Shown here one piece after another: positions 24,525 to 37,772 of a DNA stretch of 64,000 bases. The stretch spans positions 4,286,050-4,350,049 of the forward strand of contig VUYV01000015.1 of the NCBI GenBank assembly GCA_008711295.1, given 5' to 3'. The position numbers and the translations under genes were made by a program. Source of the DNA: Anarhynchus alexandrinus. Its lineage: Eukaryota; Chordata; Aves; Charadriiformes; Charadriidae. A model generated the notes under the pieces. It had not been told where the DNA came from. It did not search any database and saw only the letters and a list, made by a program, of their open reading frames with translations. How positions within the stretch are numbered: the first letter of the stretch is position 1; each line of letters opens with the position of its first letter.

Positions 24525-25299
24525 AACAGGTTGCCTAGAGAAGTCGAAGATACCCTATCCCCGGAGGTGTTCAAGGCCAGGCTGGATGGGGCTTTGAGCA
24601 ACCTGGTCTAGTGGAAGGTGTCCCTGCCCAGGGCAGAGGGGTTGGAACTAACTTCCAACCCAAATCATTCTATGATTCTATGATTCTATAACCTCCACCA
24701 GTCCCAAATAACATAAAAAGTTATTGTTCATAACACAGATGTGACTTATGTACTCAGTTCAGGGACTCTGTACTGTCAGGTCAATACAAAACCTGGTACC
24801 AACAAAAACTACATTTACTAGCATAAATCAGGGAAATACCATAATTATCCACAGTCCACATATTAACTTGTACCCATCCTTGAAGCTCAGTCACTAGGCT
24901 GCAAATTTTGCAGGGTAAAGAGTAAGGAAAACAGATTTTCCCTTTATTGTTCTAGGTTTAAATTGTCTAATGGGTTCATAAGATTGTTCATATATGTTAT
25001 CCAGTGATAGGTTTAAAAATATTATTAGTTATAAATGATCTTGATAGTAGTCCAAGACCTTCAGCCACTTAGATAGGGACTTTAATCTGTAGACTGCAAA
25101 AGTATGTCCTCTCCATGATGAATCTATGATGACTGCTTTCCCAAGTTAAACAACTACATGCAGGTAATTCATTTTATCAACCCTGTAGAGATTTGTGATC
25201 CTCTTGGGCATGAAGTTGACCTGAGATTTTGTCATTGTTTTTAACTTCTCCAGTAAGGTGCTTAGTGCAGCAATGGCAATGTCATGTAACCCTGTTCTC

Positions 25300-25360
25300 T
25301 TTCATATATATCTATCTATATATTTATATCTATAGTGATATATGCAAACATTTACATATA
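25300..25360. repeat. TATATC/TATA low-complexity tract
   Basis: Alternating TA and TATC/TATT units over about 60 bp. Confidence 0.8.
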
Positions 25361-25621
25361 TAGACTGGCAGATAGATGCAAAATGAAGGAAAAGTACATT
25401 TGCTGTATCTTTAGTCTAATAGTTCAATGTTTACCTGGGTTCAAGAAATGAAAGGAAAATCCACCTAAGGATGCTAAATACAAACATGCAGACTCTCGCA
25501 CAGTAAGTTTCCAAGAAAAACCACTGACGACTGTAAGAGTACACTAGAAAAACACATTACAGACCTGTCCATTATTCTGTTTTACTTTAGTTATCAACGG
25601 CTAGCAAGTAGTGAAAAGGGG

Positions 25622-25672
25622 ATATTGACTTAGGCGAATCTCTGGTCTGATCCAGCACGGCCAGTCGTATGA
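25622..25672 (+). mobile_element. Old CR1 3' tail fragment (non-chicken-type, ancient subfamily)
   Basis: CTCTGGTCTGATCCAGCACG followed by GCCAGTCGTATG matches the end of the ancient CR1 group whose tail reads 'ggtctgacccagtatggc.gttcttatg'. Only the last 50 bp or so are recognisable. Confidence 0.55.
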
Positions 25673-28016
25673 TCTGATGCCTTTTCTCCCTAAATGAGTT
25701 AGTGAAGCAAGAACCTGTACAGTAAAACATGGAATATGTCTGGTTTGATCTCATTTTAAAACTGACATGTCTATCAGCTGCAAAAGCAAGGTTTAATGGC
25801 AAAAGAGATGACACTTTCTCAAATTCTGGATTAAAAGTATGCTTTTGAACGAATAAACGTCTTACTGCTTTCCACAACATGTTGTGTCAACCATATGTTC
25901 ACTATATGTATGACAGAAAATAAGTTACAAGGAATGTTGAAAAGTTGTATTAAAAAGAAAGGCAAATGAGGTAGATGATCATGCCATTTATTGCTTTGTT
26001 GGTAACCCTTCTGATATCACTGTGACAGATCCTGTCAGAGAACAGAACAAGGTAGTACTGCAAAGCTTCAAGTAAGAGATATAGAAATTTGTCTGGAAGA
26101 AAACTAGATCACTGAAAAATAATCTTTTACATTTCTGCCAAAAGTTCTATACCTCCGTCCCACTGATGTACAGAAAGAGGAAAAATATGACCTCAATATT
26201 GCTCTTTCACCATTGACTCATCCCAGAATTGATACACTTGTGCTGTGGTTGCCCTGAAGTGTAATAGTGTACCATTAAATTCCAGCTGCAATACCATTAT
26301 ATTGCTATTAGAAAAGACTGCCGAGCAACACAATTTTTCAAATAAATATAAATTGTGAATGGCTGAAATGTGAAATGCCCTCAAGTGCCCAGGAGCAGGA
26401 TTTTCAAGTGTCCTTTTTCAGTGGACAGGTTTTATGCTCTCCAGCAAAGGAATGGCTCAGTTTCTCTTTTGATTTTTAGTGGTAGCCTTAACAGGCACAT
26501 ACAATAAAGAGCCATACAGAAGTCTGGGCCGTGAACTCTGTGTAGCCTGGTGAAGGCAGTGAAGTTCTGATGAGTATTACCAGTGACAAAGTTGCATCTG
26601 CGGCCTCAAAGAGCTAGTTCAAAACCTGTTGTGATTCGTAGTTCTACCCACTTGCCATCCTATAACTTTGTGCTGTTCACTGGCTTGCTTTGTTTGCCTT
26701 AAAGTAGGGCAAAATTCACCTAATGATAACAGAATAACACCAGAGAAGTACATGGCCCTTTATCTAAACAAATGAAACAAATACAAATCTTGGGCTTTCA
26801 TCAGGCTTGTCTCGCTGAAATTCACACTTCTGTGTCAAGAGGATGTTTTTTACACCTACTCAGCTGGAATACAGTACACACTGCATGTTGATAGCCAGCA
26901 TTTTCACACCCACTTATTCATGCATATGCTAATAGTTTTCTCACTACAACTGCTGCGCTTTGTTCAGGACCTCTTACAGCTGTTTCAAGCACGCACCACC
27001 AATCAGACAGCTTCTGAGTAATTTACACCTTCTCCCTACCCGGTGGTATTTCAAGAGCTGAACATACAAGATATGTATGACCATCAGCACTGACCACCGA
27101 GAGACTTCATGTTCTTCCCTATCAACTTACAGGTGTAAAACAGATGGGATACCCAACAGAAATAGTGTGAGTGATGTTAGCTGTAAGTGGAACTCTAGAG
27201 TACAGTTGCATATAGTCATTTAACAGCACTTTGTTCACAATTTCCAACTGGTTTTATGCTAATGTTGACAAATATGCATAGATATAGATGCTTTTAATCC
27301 TCAAGAAATATGAGTTTAATCATTAATTTGTATTTAAATAACTATTTAATAAAGGGAGAAGCATGGTTTAAATCACAGATAGGTTGTGATTCCTTGCTTA
27401 AAATACTATGGCAATTGTTCAACTAGTATGCTAGACTGTGAATTATGGCTTCAGCAACTGCCAGGGCATTTTATTGCTAATTCTGCTGATCTTTGTTCAT
27501 TTAATACCTTTAAATTAACGATGGGAAAATCTTCAAAATAAGGTTGGGCAAACCTGCCAATGGCAAAGAAGGTATTTTTCTCTGTTCAAGCTCTGCCTTA
27601 GGACTTGGGAGAGTTTTCTTCATTCATCACTGCACTATAATTTTTGTGGACTCTGACTTAATGGCATCTGGGGATTTCACTGCAGGATCTGAAGAGATCT
27701 GCCTAGCTGTGGGTGTCTGTCCCATCATTGTGCTGGGGGTGGAAGAATAAATATTTTTTTTTTCCAATGATTTGGTGAAAGCCTTGGAGATGTTATCTTG
27801 TGGGAATTCATCACAGTCTTTTCTGGAAATATTTTTTATTATAGTGTTTTTTCCATTATCTTATGCACCTTCTCCCTATTTGGAAATCAGTTAGACATAC
27901 CCCTGTTCATCAATGAACTGCCTCTGGAGGCTCCTTGGTGAATGACTTCAGAGTTTCATAGGGATCTAGTCTGACTGGGGTTATTTGTTTATATAGTCTG
28001 ACTTCCTGTACCTCAA

Positions 28017-28036
28017 TTTTTTTTTTTTTTTTTTTT
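28017..28036. repeat. T(20) homopolymer
   Basis: An uninterrupted run of 20 T. It could be the poly(A) end of a minus-strand retrocopy, but nothing recognisable flanks it, so I treat it as a simple repeat. Confidence 0.9.
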
Positions 28037-28403
28037 ACTAAGGTGTGTTGTAGGGCAGCCATTGATTTTAACTAAAGTAAATGATTTCACTATTTTGAAG
28101 GCCAGATTATCCTATTGAACATAAACAAAGGGAAAAAAAATATGAGGTTGAACTTTTGTGTTATGACATAAACCTAATTAAATGACTCGCTACTGCTGAA
28201 AGGGAGAGGACTTCCTCCCTCCCCTTTTCTTTGTCTATCAGTTGCACTCATTTGAAATATTTGACAATAAACTGCATATTTTTTACTACAACATAAGTGA
28301 ACTGAATCATACCAGCGAGGGATCAAACAAATGCCTGAATCTGTGCAAGGTGTACCCAACAAATGAGGGATCCAGGGGAAGAACAAGCTTGGACCAAAAC
28401 CAA

Positions 28404-28468
28404 AATCATAGAATAACAAAATCATTTAGGTTGGAAAAGACCTTTAAGGTCATCGAGTCCAACCATAC
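28404..28468 (-). mobile_element. Very short CR1 3' end
   Basis: AATCATAGAATAACAAAATC and TTTAGGTTGGAAAAGACCTT, then GGTCATCGAGTCCAACCAT, is the reverse complement of the CR1 3' UTR and tail. Only about 65 bp were inserted, an extreme 5' truncation. Confidence 0.93.
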
Positions 28469-31126
28469 CGAGCAAGGGTAAAGAGATGAGAGACCAGGAG
28501 TTGCTTTTTGGTGAAAACAAACTGTTTAGATTGGCTTTGCCATCCATGGGCATGATGAATCATACCACACCAGCTCTCCTTTCCTTCCTTATTTTTAATC
28601 TGAGCGTATGGAAAAGAGAGACTACACAGGCATTTAAGGAGAAAAATTCTCTGTAGCACAAGTAAAACCAGGTAGTTTGAACTGATCTTTTTTATTTGAT
28701 TATTTATTTTTCTTCTTTTTTTCACAAAAATGTCATGGGATACTAAAACTGCATGTGCTGAAACACCCTTCCCAGATTTGAACAACTAGACCTTTATTTT
28801 GTCAAATAGAAAATGGGCTTCAAGACCCACCTTGCATGAAACTGCACTAATTGCTACTAGTAATATTTTTAGCTTCTAATTCTTTGTTGATACATTCTTA
28901 GGGTATGATGAATGACACATCTAAGTCAGAGTTTAGATCAGTGACAAGACCTTTATAATAACCGGGTAGGTTAATGACATTGGAGAGAAGAGTTTGCAAG
29001 CAAGTGCGAGAGAGAGAGAGGCAACTGTTTGCCTGGCTTGCTCAGGCTGTTAAAATCAGCTGCATCAAAAGACAATGGTCTGAATCAGAACTTGTCTGAG
29101 ATGTCACATTTCAGCCTAGGATTTCTAAAAGGGTAAGTAGATTCACAATGTGAAAAGCTTACAGTTAATTTTTAAGCTAATGTTTTCTTTATTTTTAATT
29201 AGAATCGATGTCAGACTGATCTGCCTTTTATTCCCTACGCTATCTCCTCTATATTTTTTGTAATATCAGACTCTGTCAGTCTTGTAAAAAAAACCTTTAC
29301 ATATTAACAATTGCAAAAAGAAGAATTTTATATTCATGACCTCATCAGAATGCGCAGTGAACCGGAAGGAGGTAGTAACATGTAGTTAGCTCTTGGCTGT
29401 TGTCAACCTGCTGATTAGAAGGGGTGCCTGGCATGGAGCTGTCTGATCCCCTCACAAATCAGGTGGAATCCAAACATTCTAGATCCCAAGAAAAGAAATC
29501 AGAAGAAACCCTATATGGCTCCAAATGTTGAAATGCCTCGAGTTTTCTGCCTTGCTGTGGATTCTCCTTACTGAGGGAAAAACTGCAGTCTTTCCACTGA
29601 TGTAGATCTTCCTTGGACAAAATGTCATGATATATTAATTTATGGTACCTATTTTGCCTCTAAACAGATCAGGGGCAGCAACTACACAGCCGTGCAACCA
29701 TGTCTGCATCATTCAGATATGCAAGCTACACCAGACAATACATCTGGGTGTGCAGGCACAAAGAAAACAGAAAGTGTACTTCTGGTTTGAAATCTGAGTA
29801 AAAAACCTGACCTGTGAGAATATTAGACTTTGGAGTTCAGTAGCAAAGAAAAAAAAAAAATCAATGGGTTTAGGTTTGTACACCAGGAAGTTTTATTCAA
29901 ATTGGAAAATGTTGTGTTTCATTTTCAAGTTATTTAAGCCTTTTTTTTCTCTTTTTCTTTTCTTACCCTTTAAAAAGATCAATTTCAAAATGAAAATGAC
30001 ATTTTGAAATGAAACATTCTAGTTCATTCTAAAAATGTTGATATAAAGCATTCTGACATTTCCTAAAACCATTTTCTTTCATGTGTGCATGTGTATATGA
30101 AGACTACTTGAAGGATGAGACTTGACCTTATAAATTCATACTTGTTGATAGAACAATACAGGTAGAGTTGTGCATAAAAATGTACTTTTTCTCTTGCTAA
30201 AAATATTTCACCCAGCTGTAAAAAGCCCAGAGGAATAGCTGCAGGATTTAACCAATTATTGTGAACCATATGAAGCAGAACAACCCTTTGCTGTAGACCC
30301 CACAATGTTGCAATCTGCAATAGCCACAGCCCTGCCTCCTTCCGAATCTGTCTTCTATATCACCATGCAACAGCAAATCAACAACAAAACAGCCACAAAA
30401 AATTTCTTTTAGGGATTTAATCTTTGTCCCAGTGAATTATATTTTAAACGCCATCTATACCAGTAGGCACAATGGCTCATAAATGCCCACTTGAATAAAA
30501 ATGACAAGAAAGAGAGGATCTTTTTTGGACATTCATCTTGACAAGGTGACATTTTGCTATTTTAATGATCTGGGCTATCCCCAGTACAAAATCTTAATAC
30601 AATATTATACTTGTATTTAAAACCAACCGAACAAAACCCTGACCATTTCCCCTTATGTTGTGCAGTGACAGCAATTTGCCTTTGTGTGTAACAGCAGGGC
30701 GGAGATGAGGTGAGGTGACAGGGACTCAGTCTGGCCCTGCTGCACATCTGGTCTGAGGACAGCAAAAGAGAGGACATCACCTTGACTCTTGTTCACACTC
30801 TGATCAAACATCTGTGTAGGTCAGTTCAGGATGGGAGAGGAGTTCTCATTTTTCTGAAAGGTTTTGCTGGCCAAAATACCATGTGTAATCTCGTGCAGTT
30901 AAGGGATGCCATCCAACTCAACACGGCTAGCACTTCCAAATTTGCAGGAACCTGTTGATAGCGCTCAAGTCTAATTTCCTGTGATCACCTTGGCTGTTAT
31001 CTAGAAGTGGAGAAGAAAAAGAATCTAAACCCCAGCATTTTACCTGTTAAAAACTGCAGTGCTGAAAGGAGAAGCCGGGGGAGAGGCATATGCAAGTCTG
31101 TTGGTATTGCCTCTTCTTTCGCTCAC

Positions 31127-31160
31127 TTTTTCTTTTTTCTTTTTTTTTTTTTTTTTTTTT
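31127..31160. repeat. T-rich run ending in T(21)
   Basis: A T-rich tract interrupted by three C, ending in 21 uninterrupted T. It causes a lysine-rich spurious reading frame on the minus strand. Confidence 0.9.
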
Positions 31161-34100
31161 AATTTAAAAACAAACAACATGTAATTGGTTTTAATCCTGC
31201 TGAAAATTGGGGAAGATTTATGAAAAAGGGACTTGAAGGGCTCATTTTCAGTGGATTTGATATTATTGATTAACTGATATTTAGACTCCTGAGGCATCAC
31301 TTCTCATTGTGCAAAATAAGCATAAAAACACTACAAGCAATTAATTGCATGGGTTTTGTACTATGCTTTGAGATGGCCTATCAGCCCTTTATTAATATTA
31401 ATGAGAAGAATTAGTACCAAAGATCAGGGATCCATGATAGCTGGAAGAACCTGCAAGGACCCTCCAGCTCTCATGCTTTATTATTTTTTAATCAAAGTGG
31501 CTGACTTGAAGGCACAAAATTAAAGAACGGAGTCCTTTATGATTCCACAATGATTCAAATTAAAATGATCTATACTTGCATAATTCCAACGAGCCATTTT
31601 GTGCTAGTTAAAAACAGTTAAAAATTGCATAAATGCATGATTTAAGGGCTGCAGCTTTCTAATCTTAATGAAAGGGCCGTTTTTTTGTATATTTCTCAAC
31701 TCACACATGTGATCAGAATAAATCCACCACAGAAGAGCAAGGGAAGGAGAATATATTTGACGGAAACATTCTGCTAGTAAGTTACCTTGAGAAAAGATGG
31801 AATTTGGGACCACGGGTAATAATTTCTACTTGTCTGAATAGACAATTATGTTCTTGTAAGTATATAAAATATCCTGTCTTACTTGTATTTCTATTACAAC
31901 AGGGTTTAAATGTCTCATCCAAGACAGCTTTTCTGGAAGACACTGTCTACACAGTAGTTAGTGATAAACCAAGCTGTGATGAGCTCTTCACAAACAACAT
32001 AAAAATATAAAAAAGACAAGTCAGGAATGGAAGGGGAAACGATGAGTAGCCTACGGTTATCCTGCAGGTGAAGAGCAGAAACCAAAATACAACAATGCAC
32101 TAATATTCAATCAATCACACTGCCTCTCTAAAACTTGTGTTATTGTAATTTATGTAAATTCAACCTATCAATGAATTTCAGAGAACTGTATTATGGGGTA
32201 TTACTACACTAATTATATAAAATAAAGGAGAAAAGTAATCGTTAGATCCAGACTCATTTGAATACCTTTCTTGATCTCTGCCCAAAAGTACATAATCTAT
32301 GTAGCACTGACATACATTAGCTAAATGAGGCTTCAATATATGTCTAGCTGTTGCAGCACAGAAACCAGTGTGAGCTGCTAAGACCCTCCCAAGACTCCTC
32401 CCACGAAAATTCTTGAGCCTTTACTTCACACTGAGATCTGTTTTGCTGTGCCCAGGATAAGATCATTTCCCAAGCAAGCTTATTTGAGGTAAGTAGTGTT
32501 TGGACTATGCTGGAATCAGGACAGCATGATCATGCCCTTAATGCAGTGAAATTTTGGCAAGCTCTAATTCTTGGTTCCTCTTTGGAGTCATGTCAAAGTG
32601 CACTGACCCTCAGTGACTTTAACAAATCCTCAAAGAACCACACTATGGATTGTAAGGCATAGTTCAAATATCTACAATCAGCCCATAATCTACATATCAT
32701 TGATACAGTATAATGGATCATTAGAGTACTCTGCCACTGTGCATTCAGAAGTCCTAAACCCACGGATCATGAACATGATAGACTGTTAACAGTCCCCTTC
32801 AAAGAGTTTACAATCTATCCTATCAATGTGGATTTAGAAAACAGCAGATTTCCACATGCATAGCCCCTCTGCATACTAAGAAACCTTATGCAGTCTTAAT
32901 GGACAAAAGTTATGGTGTATGAAAAGCAGGATCATTTTACAATTCTCCTGCTAGGAAAAAACCACATCTTTTTTCAAACATGTATCAGATGTCCACAAGC
33001 TATCAATTTTGTTCCTTTTAGCCATGCCAAGGGGTTCTGTGCAGCCTTCCTGATAGAGCTCAAAATCTACAGAATTGCTTTTATGTCAATGTATTACATA
33101 AATTTTGTGAATGGCAGAAATCATCCGGTCCTAGTTCCCCAAATGGTGTAGTGAAAAAGGGATTAGAATAATTGCATGGAGTACAAAGGTCTTGTGATGA
33201 TTTGTACCAAATATTGTGGTCCTTAATATTTTAGTCCAAAGAACAAGAACAATTTACACATAGGTCAACTTTTCCTACCCTTTAGTATTAACTGGAAGAG
33301 TTTATTGCTTAATTCAGTCCCTATGGTTCAATCAATATGTTCCCCCAATGTATTTCTATAAGGATACCTATCTTCTTCAGCTGTGAGTTCAGGTTTTCAT
33401 TATAAAGTTTTCAACTTTCTTTGCATGCTGAAAAAGCCAGAAACATGAGTTTAAGCTTCACCCAGACCTAAGGCCAGCCTAAGTAAATGTAAATATGTCC
33501 TGGGGCATCCAGGCTGAAAGCCAAAGGTAGCTTCATGTGATACTAATCACACTGTTCCTCTGACACTGGCTACAGAAACCTCTGGGACTTATATCAACCT
33601 GGTAAGCTATTTTTGCTCCAGTGGATTCTTGACCTTAGCAGTGACCTTGTCTCTAACCAGGCCTGAATTTACCCCTGGGAATTTTTAACAGTTATAATAG
33701 CCTCCACTTGAGATAGAGGAGAAGGAGAAGGGAACTCAGCTGATGTAAACTATTTTCTTCAGTACACACTGGAGTAATCCCAGTTCAGTTACACCAATTC
33801 ATTAATTTATTCCAAACAATGGCATTTAAAACACTACAGCCCACTTCCCAGATAGACTGCAGACACTCCCTTCCAATTGACAAATATTACTGACAGTGTA
33901 TTTTCATTGTGTAAATTCTTTGAGGTGTATATTTGCATCTGCAGCAGCAAACCCCTGCAACACATTAGATCGCAGAACCACAAAAATTGACATAAAGGAC
34001 TTATACTAGTTGGTTTTCTTTCTTTTGGTGCTGTGTCTCCTTTGGTCCAGCTGGAACTTCTGAATAAGCTTCTGTGATTTTGCTTTCTGAAATTTGCAAA

Positions 34101-36529
34101 AGAAATTTGCTCTGGGACTGAGACCGTGCATGTCAGATAACAAATTTATACAGCTGGTGTACGATGTACGTGGCCCAGAATGTAAGGCTTGATAATGGAA
34201 AACCTGACAAAATCGTAAGTGGTCCTAGTGGGCAATACTATAATACAGTGTTATTATGCCAGGTTTCCAAAAACGTATATTACTCAAGAACTGAAATTAC
34301 TGTTTGGCAGCCCAGGAGCTTGTAATGTATTGAATAAACTATAGTTTCTGACTAATATTTGCATGCCTGTCTAAGAATATGTAAATGTGACAGTTTCCCT
34401 CCTGGAAAAACTAAAATCCCTAATGAATTGAAGGGCCAAACATGCAAATAAACCTCATGATTCACACATGTGTCTCTCATTTAATTTTTCAAAATGTATT
34501 TTGCATTTTGATTACGCTACAAAATGCAGCATGGAGGGCAGAGCAGTGAGAAAAATAGAAGTGTGTGTACAACATATTTTTCATATCAAACAATGTGATT
34601 TACTTTAATCATTCCAGGAGTAACAAATAACTGCAAGTGCATGCTTTGAATGCCTTCCAGGTGTATGTAGTCAAGTTCAAAAAAAAAGTGATGCTGTTTA
34701 TACTTGCACTTTATAGGCTGTAGGCTTGATTTTTCTCTCAATCACTTTGGCTTTCCTCTGATATAATTCTAGTTTTGACTTTAACAGAGTTGTACTTGAT
34801 TTTTACAGATACAAGTGAGAGGAAAATCATGCCTCAGATCCCTCTGCTGTGGCAGAACTGAACCAGTTCTCTTTGGACGTGTTTATACCATTGGACATAA
34901 AATTCAGTATTATTTATTTAGACCCTCAGAAACATTCAGCAATGCAAAGACTCTCCAGATTAGAGGAAGCCTGCCCAGCAAATGCCCCTCACTGCATTCC
35001 TGAGCATCATAAAGAACTTAGCATTAAACTTCCCCAATCTCTTACGGGTGTGAGCAGAAAGTATTTAACAGTCACTTGCACTTCTTCTCAAGGTCAGTGA
35101 AGACAAAGGGCAGTGGAGCAGAATATTCTCCTTGAAAATTGTTCTGAGAGAGCAGATAGATGTCCTCTGGCAAATCTGGTTGCAGAGGTTTTAAGACATA
35201 CAGTTGCTCAGCCCTCTGGCTCACAGCCTCTAAGCTATTCTCCCTCTAAAAATGTAACAGAAAAGAAAAATCTAGCTGTACCTCATAATTTCAGCTCACA
35301 GTTAAGTCCATTCATGTAGTTTAGTGCAACTTTACTTCCAACTGACACAGCTGAAAAGCAGGTGCTTCTGCAACCCACTCTGTAGCGGTAAGCAGAGGAG
35401 GATGGTGGATAAGTTGAGTTGTGGTAACATCTTAAGCTGCAATGAAAAGGTTCACCAGGAGATGCCCCTCAGCACCCAAACTCTAGTACTTTGCTAGTCC
35501 CCACCATAGCTGCAAAATACCTGCAAAGCAAAAGTGCCTTATAGTTAGCTTACCTATGGTCTACCTATTTGCCCCACATAAAGATTAGAATATTTGAGAT
35601 CTTCATGTGCAAGACAAACTACTACAGTTGAGATACAGGGGTTTCTATTACTCAAAAAATGGCATTTGCTTTCTTCTCTTTCCAGCACTGCTGTTAAAAA
35701 ATTAAAAGGATCGGTTTTGTTTTGTTTTTGTCCTGGAAGGCGTTTTTGTGTTCATTCAAAAATTGAACAAACAAAGAAAACTGCCTCAATTTTTTTTTTT
35801 CTTTTCAATTTTGAAAAGCTGATGTTTTTTCAAATACTATTTTCCAATCGGCTCTAAGGTAATACAAATAATAACCAAGCGAGACCAAAGAAGGTGATTT
35901 TTTTCATAACTGTCAAATAATGACAACATGAAGCAGAGACAAATATCATCCTGAAATTAATCATACAGAATGGATCACAGTGAATGTCCTTTCTTTCTGC
36001 CCAAAAGATGCATTTCATTTTCCTATCTTTATTCACATACAGATTCAGGCAGAGAAAGCTGCCTCCAAAAGCCATTTCTTTAAGATACCACGAAATAGAA
36101 AGGTTAATAGTTAACACTGCTAAGAGTCCCATTATTAAAACTGCTTTGCCATGCAATACCAGGACAAATGGAAAATGAAAATTAGCCTAGACATCTACAA
36201 CCTCACAAAGGAAATTCAAAGTCTCCAGGGTTGTCATTCCAGCATCTTTACATGATAATCAAGCAGGTTTTGTGTACTTACTGTAGTTAATGCCACCTCT
36301 TCCCATTTTCATTTTGTTGCAAGCACAGAAAATATAACCAATAATGTGCATGTTCTTTTTTCTTTGAGGGGAGGAAAGGGGAGAAAAAAGAATTTAATTG
36401 ACAGATAAAACGGATGTAGAAAGGGTAATTTCATTTTCCATCAGAAGAAGTAAGGTTTTATGTTGGGAATTAAATTAACAGCACATGAAATTGGCTTTTC
36501 CTAAGTTCATATTTTTTAAACTTTTTTAT

Positions 36530-36563
36530 AAGAAGAAGAAGAAGAAGAAGAAGGAAGAAAAAG
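36530..36563. repeat. (AAG)n microsatellite with purine-rich flank
   Basis: About eight AAG units followed by GGAAGAAAAAG. All bases on this strand are purines. Confidence 0.92.
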
Positions 36564-37242
36564 ACCCCCAAACCAAGGTAGAGTTGTAAAAAGCCTGACA
36601 ATGAGCACAGATGATTTCCAAAGACGATAAAACTTCTCCATTGCAGTGTGGTTGTGGGCCTGCTTGCTTTTCAATCACTCTGCATTTTCTGCTTGTGTGA
36701 TACTAAAAAGTTATGCTTATAAATGTTTCCTGATTTCTGTGTGTGATGTTCCATCTTCCGACTCCAGCTGGTTTCAAGCTGCACTCCCCACCCCACATCT
36801 TTTCCTCTCTTTCCTCAGCTTATTCAAGTTGCCTGCAGGTTGTGATTTATCTTTGCAGTTAATACATTTGTATTCACATAATTTTTTGCTTCTGTTTGGC
36901 TAGGCAAATCTCTATTGGAATACCAATATGTATGGATTTCCATATTGTCATTACTGACAAAATAGCAACATGGGAGTGAAAAAAATCTAAGTGATGAGCA
37001 AGAAAAAAACATGCAGAAAAGGAAAAAATCATTTTGAAATCACAAAATGCGGTGGGTCCCCCCTCCCCTTTTAATGCATAAAAGTGAACTTAATGAAAAA
37101 ACCCCTTACTAATATTGTGCTTAGGAGAAACAAAGAAGATATTTATAAAGAGATCCCTTGATAATTTATCAAGACAAGTGTAAAAATCAACTATGAACCA
37201 AGCAAAGCCAAAAATGCACACACACATACTTGATATGTGACC

Positions 37243-37315
37243 ATTAAAAAAAAAAAAACAACAAAAACCAAACCAAACCAAACCAAAAACTAACTAAAAC
37301 CAAACCCCCAAATTA
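37243..37315. repeat. A/C-rich tract with AACCA units
   Basis: An A12-type run is followed by four or five AAACC units and further A/C-rich sequence. It is a low-complexity tract with no coding sense. Confidence 0.88.
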
Positions 37316-37772
37316 TAGCAAACAACGATGAGTAGCATCTTAATCAGCTAAAAGCTGAATGGTTTTGACAATTATTGCTTTATTGGTGCATTGAAAACAA
37401 ATGTTCTCAAGCTTAGTCACACAAGAACAATTTATTTTTTAAATTATTTTTATTATTTAAAAATCTGTTATTGTGTTTCACTAGCAGAACACCCTTTAAT
37501 ACCAGAAGGTCAAATTTTGCAAAACGTTTGCCTGGAATTAAATATCTGCTCAAACTCTCAAGGAATTTAGTGGAAATGGTGTTATTTTCAGAAGTATCTC
37601 ACAACTTCGAATGTCCCTGAAGTGAACACCAGCTACGGGTGCTCAGAAACCTTAGGCAAATTTGTGTAAGCACATAAAGAGGCACTAAATGCTAAAGTAT
37701 AGGTAGCTGGTCATCCAATCTTAAGCAGTCTGATATGTTTCAATAGGTAATAGACAAATTTATGCCGGTCTT

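Larger units (their letters stand above)
21500..24690 (+). mobile_element. Long CR1 retrotransposon copy with endonuclease and reverse-transcriptase remnants
   Basis: About 3.2 kb of CR1 in sense orientation, the largest copy in the window. It starts in the region before ORF2 (ACCAAGCTTTAAACTAGACT is a CR1 landmark) and covers nearly all of ORF2. It ends in a CR1-C/Y-like 3' UTR with a CATTCTATGATTCTATGATT tail. The 3' UTR lacks about 20 bp of the usual AGATGATCTTTAAGGTCCC segment just before the tail. At least four frame changes or stops interrupt ORF2, so the copy is dead. The element's full-length form encodes an RNA-binding ORF1 protein and an ORF2 with APE-type endonuclease and reverse transcriptase. 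Only ORF2 is represented here. Confidence 0.96.
24691..28403. other. Unique AT-rich noncoding sequence
   Basis: No coding gene is recognised. It includes an old CR1 tail at 25622-25672, a TATA-rich tract at 25300-25360 and a 20-base T-run at 28017-28036. Confidence 0.55.
28469..37772. other. Unique AT-rich noncoding sequence
   Basis: Over 9 kb without a recognised gene or sizeable interspersed repeat. Local features are a GA run at 29007-29020, a T-rich tract at 31127-31160, an AAG array at 36530-36563 and an A/C-rich tract at 37243-37315. The stretch at 31330-31640, rich in TAATTA-like words, could be a conserved noncoding element. The lack of young repeats over this length may mean insertions are not tolerated here. 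Confidence 0.5.

Noticed and set aside
25300..25360. TATA-rich tract as a promoter
   Set aside because: It is a slippage tract of TATA/TATC units with no CpG, initiator or downstream transcript signal.
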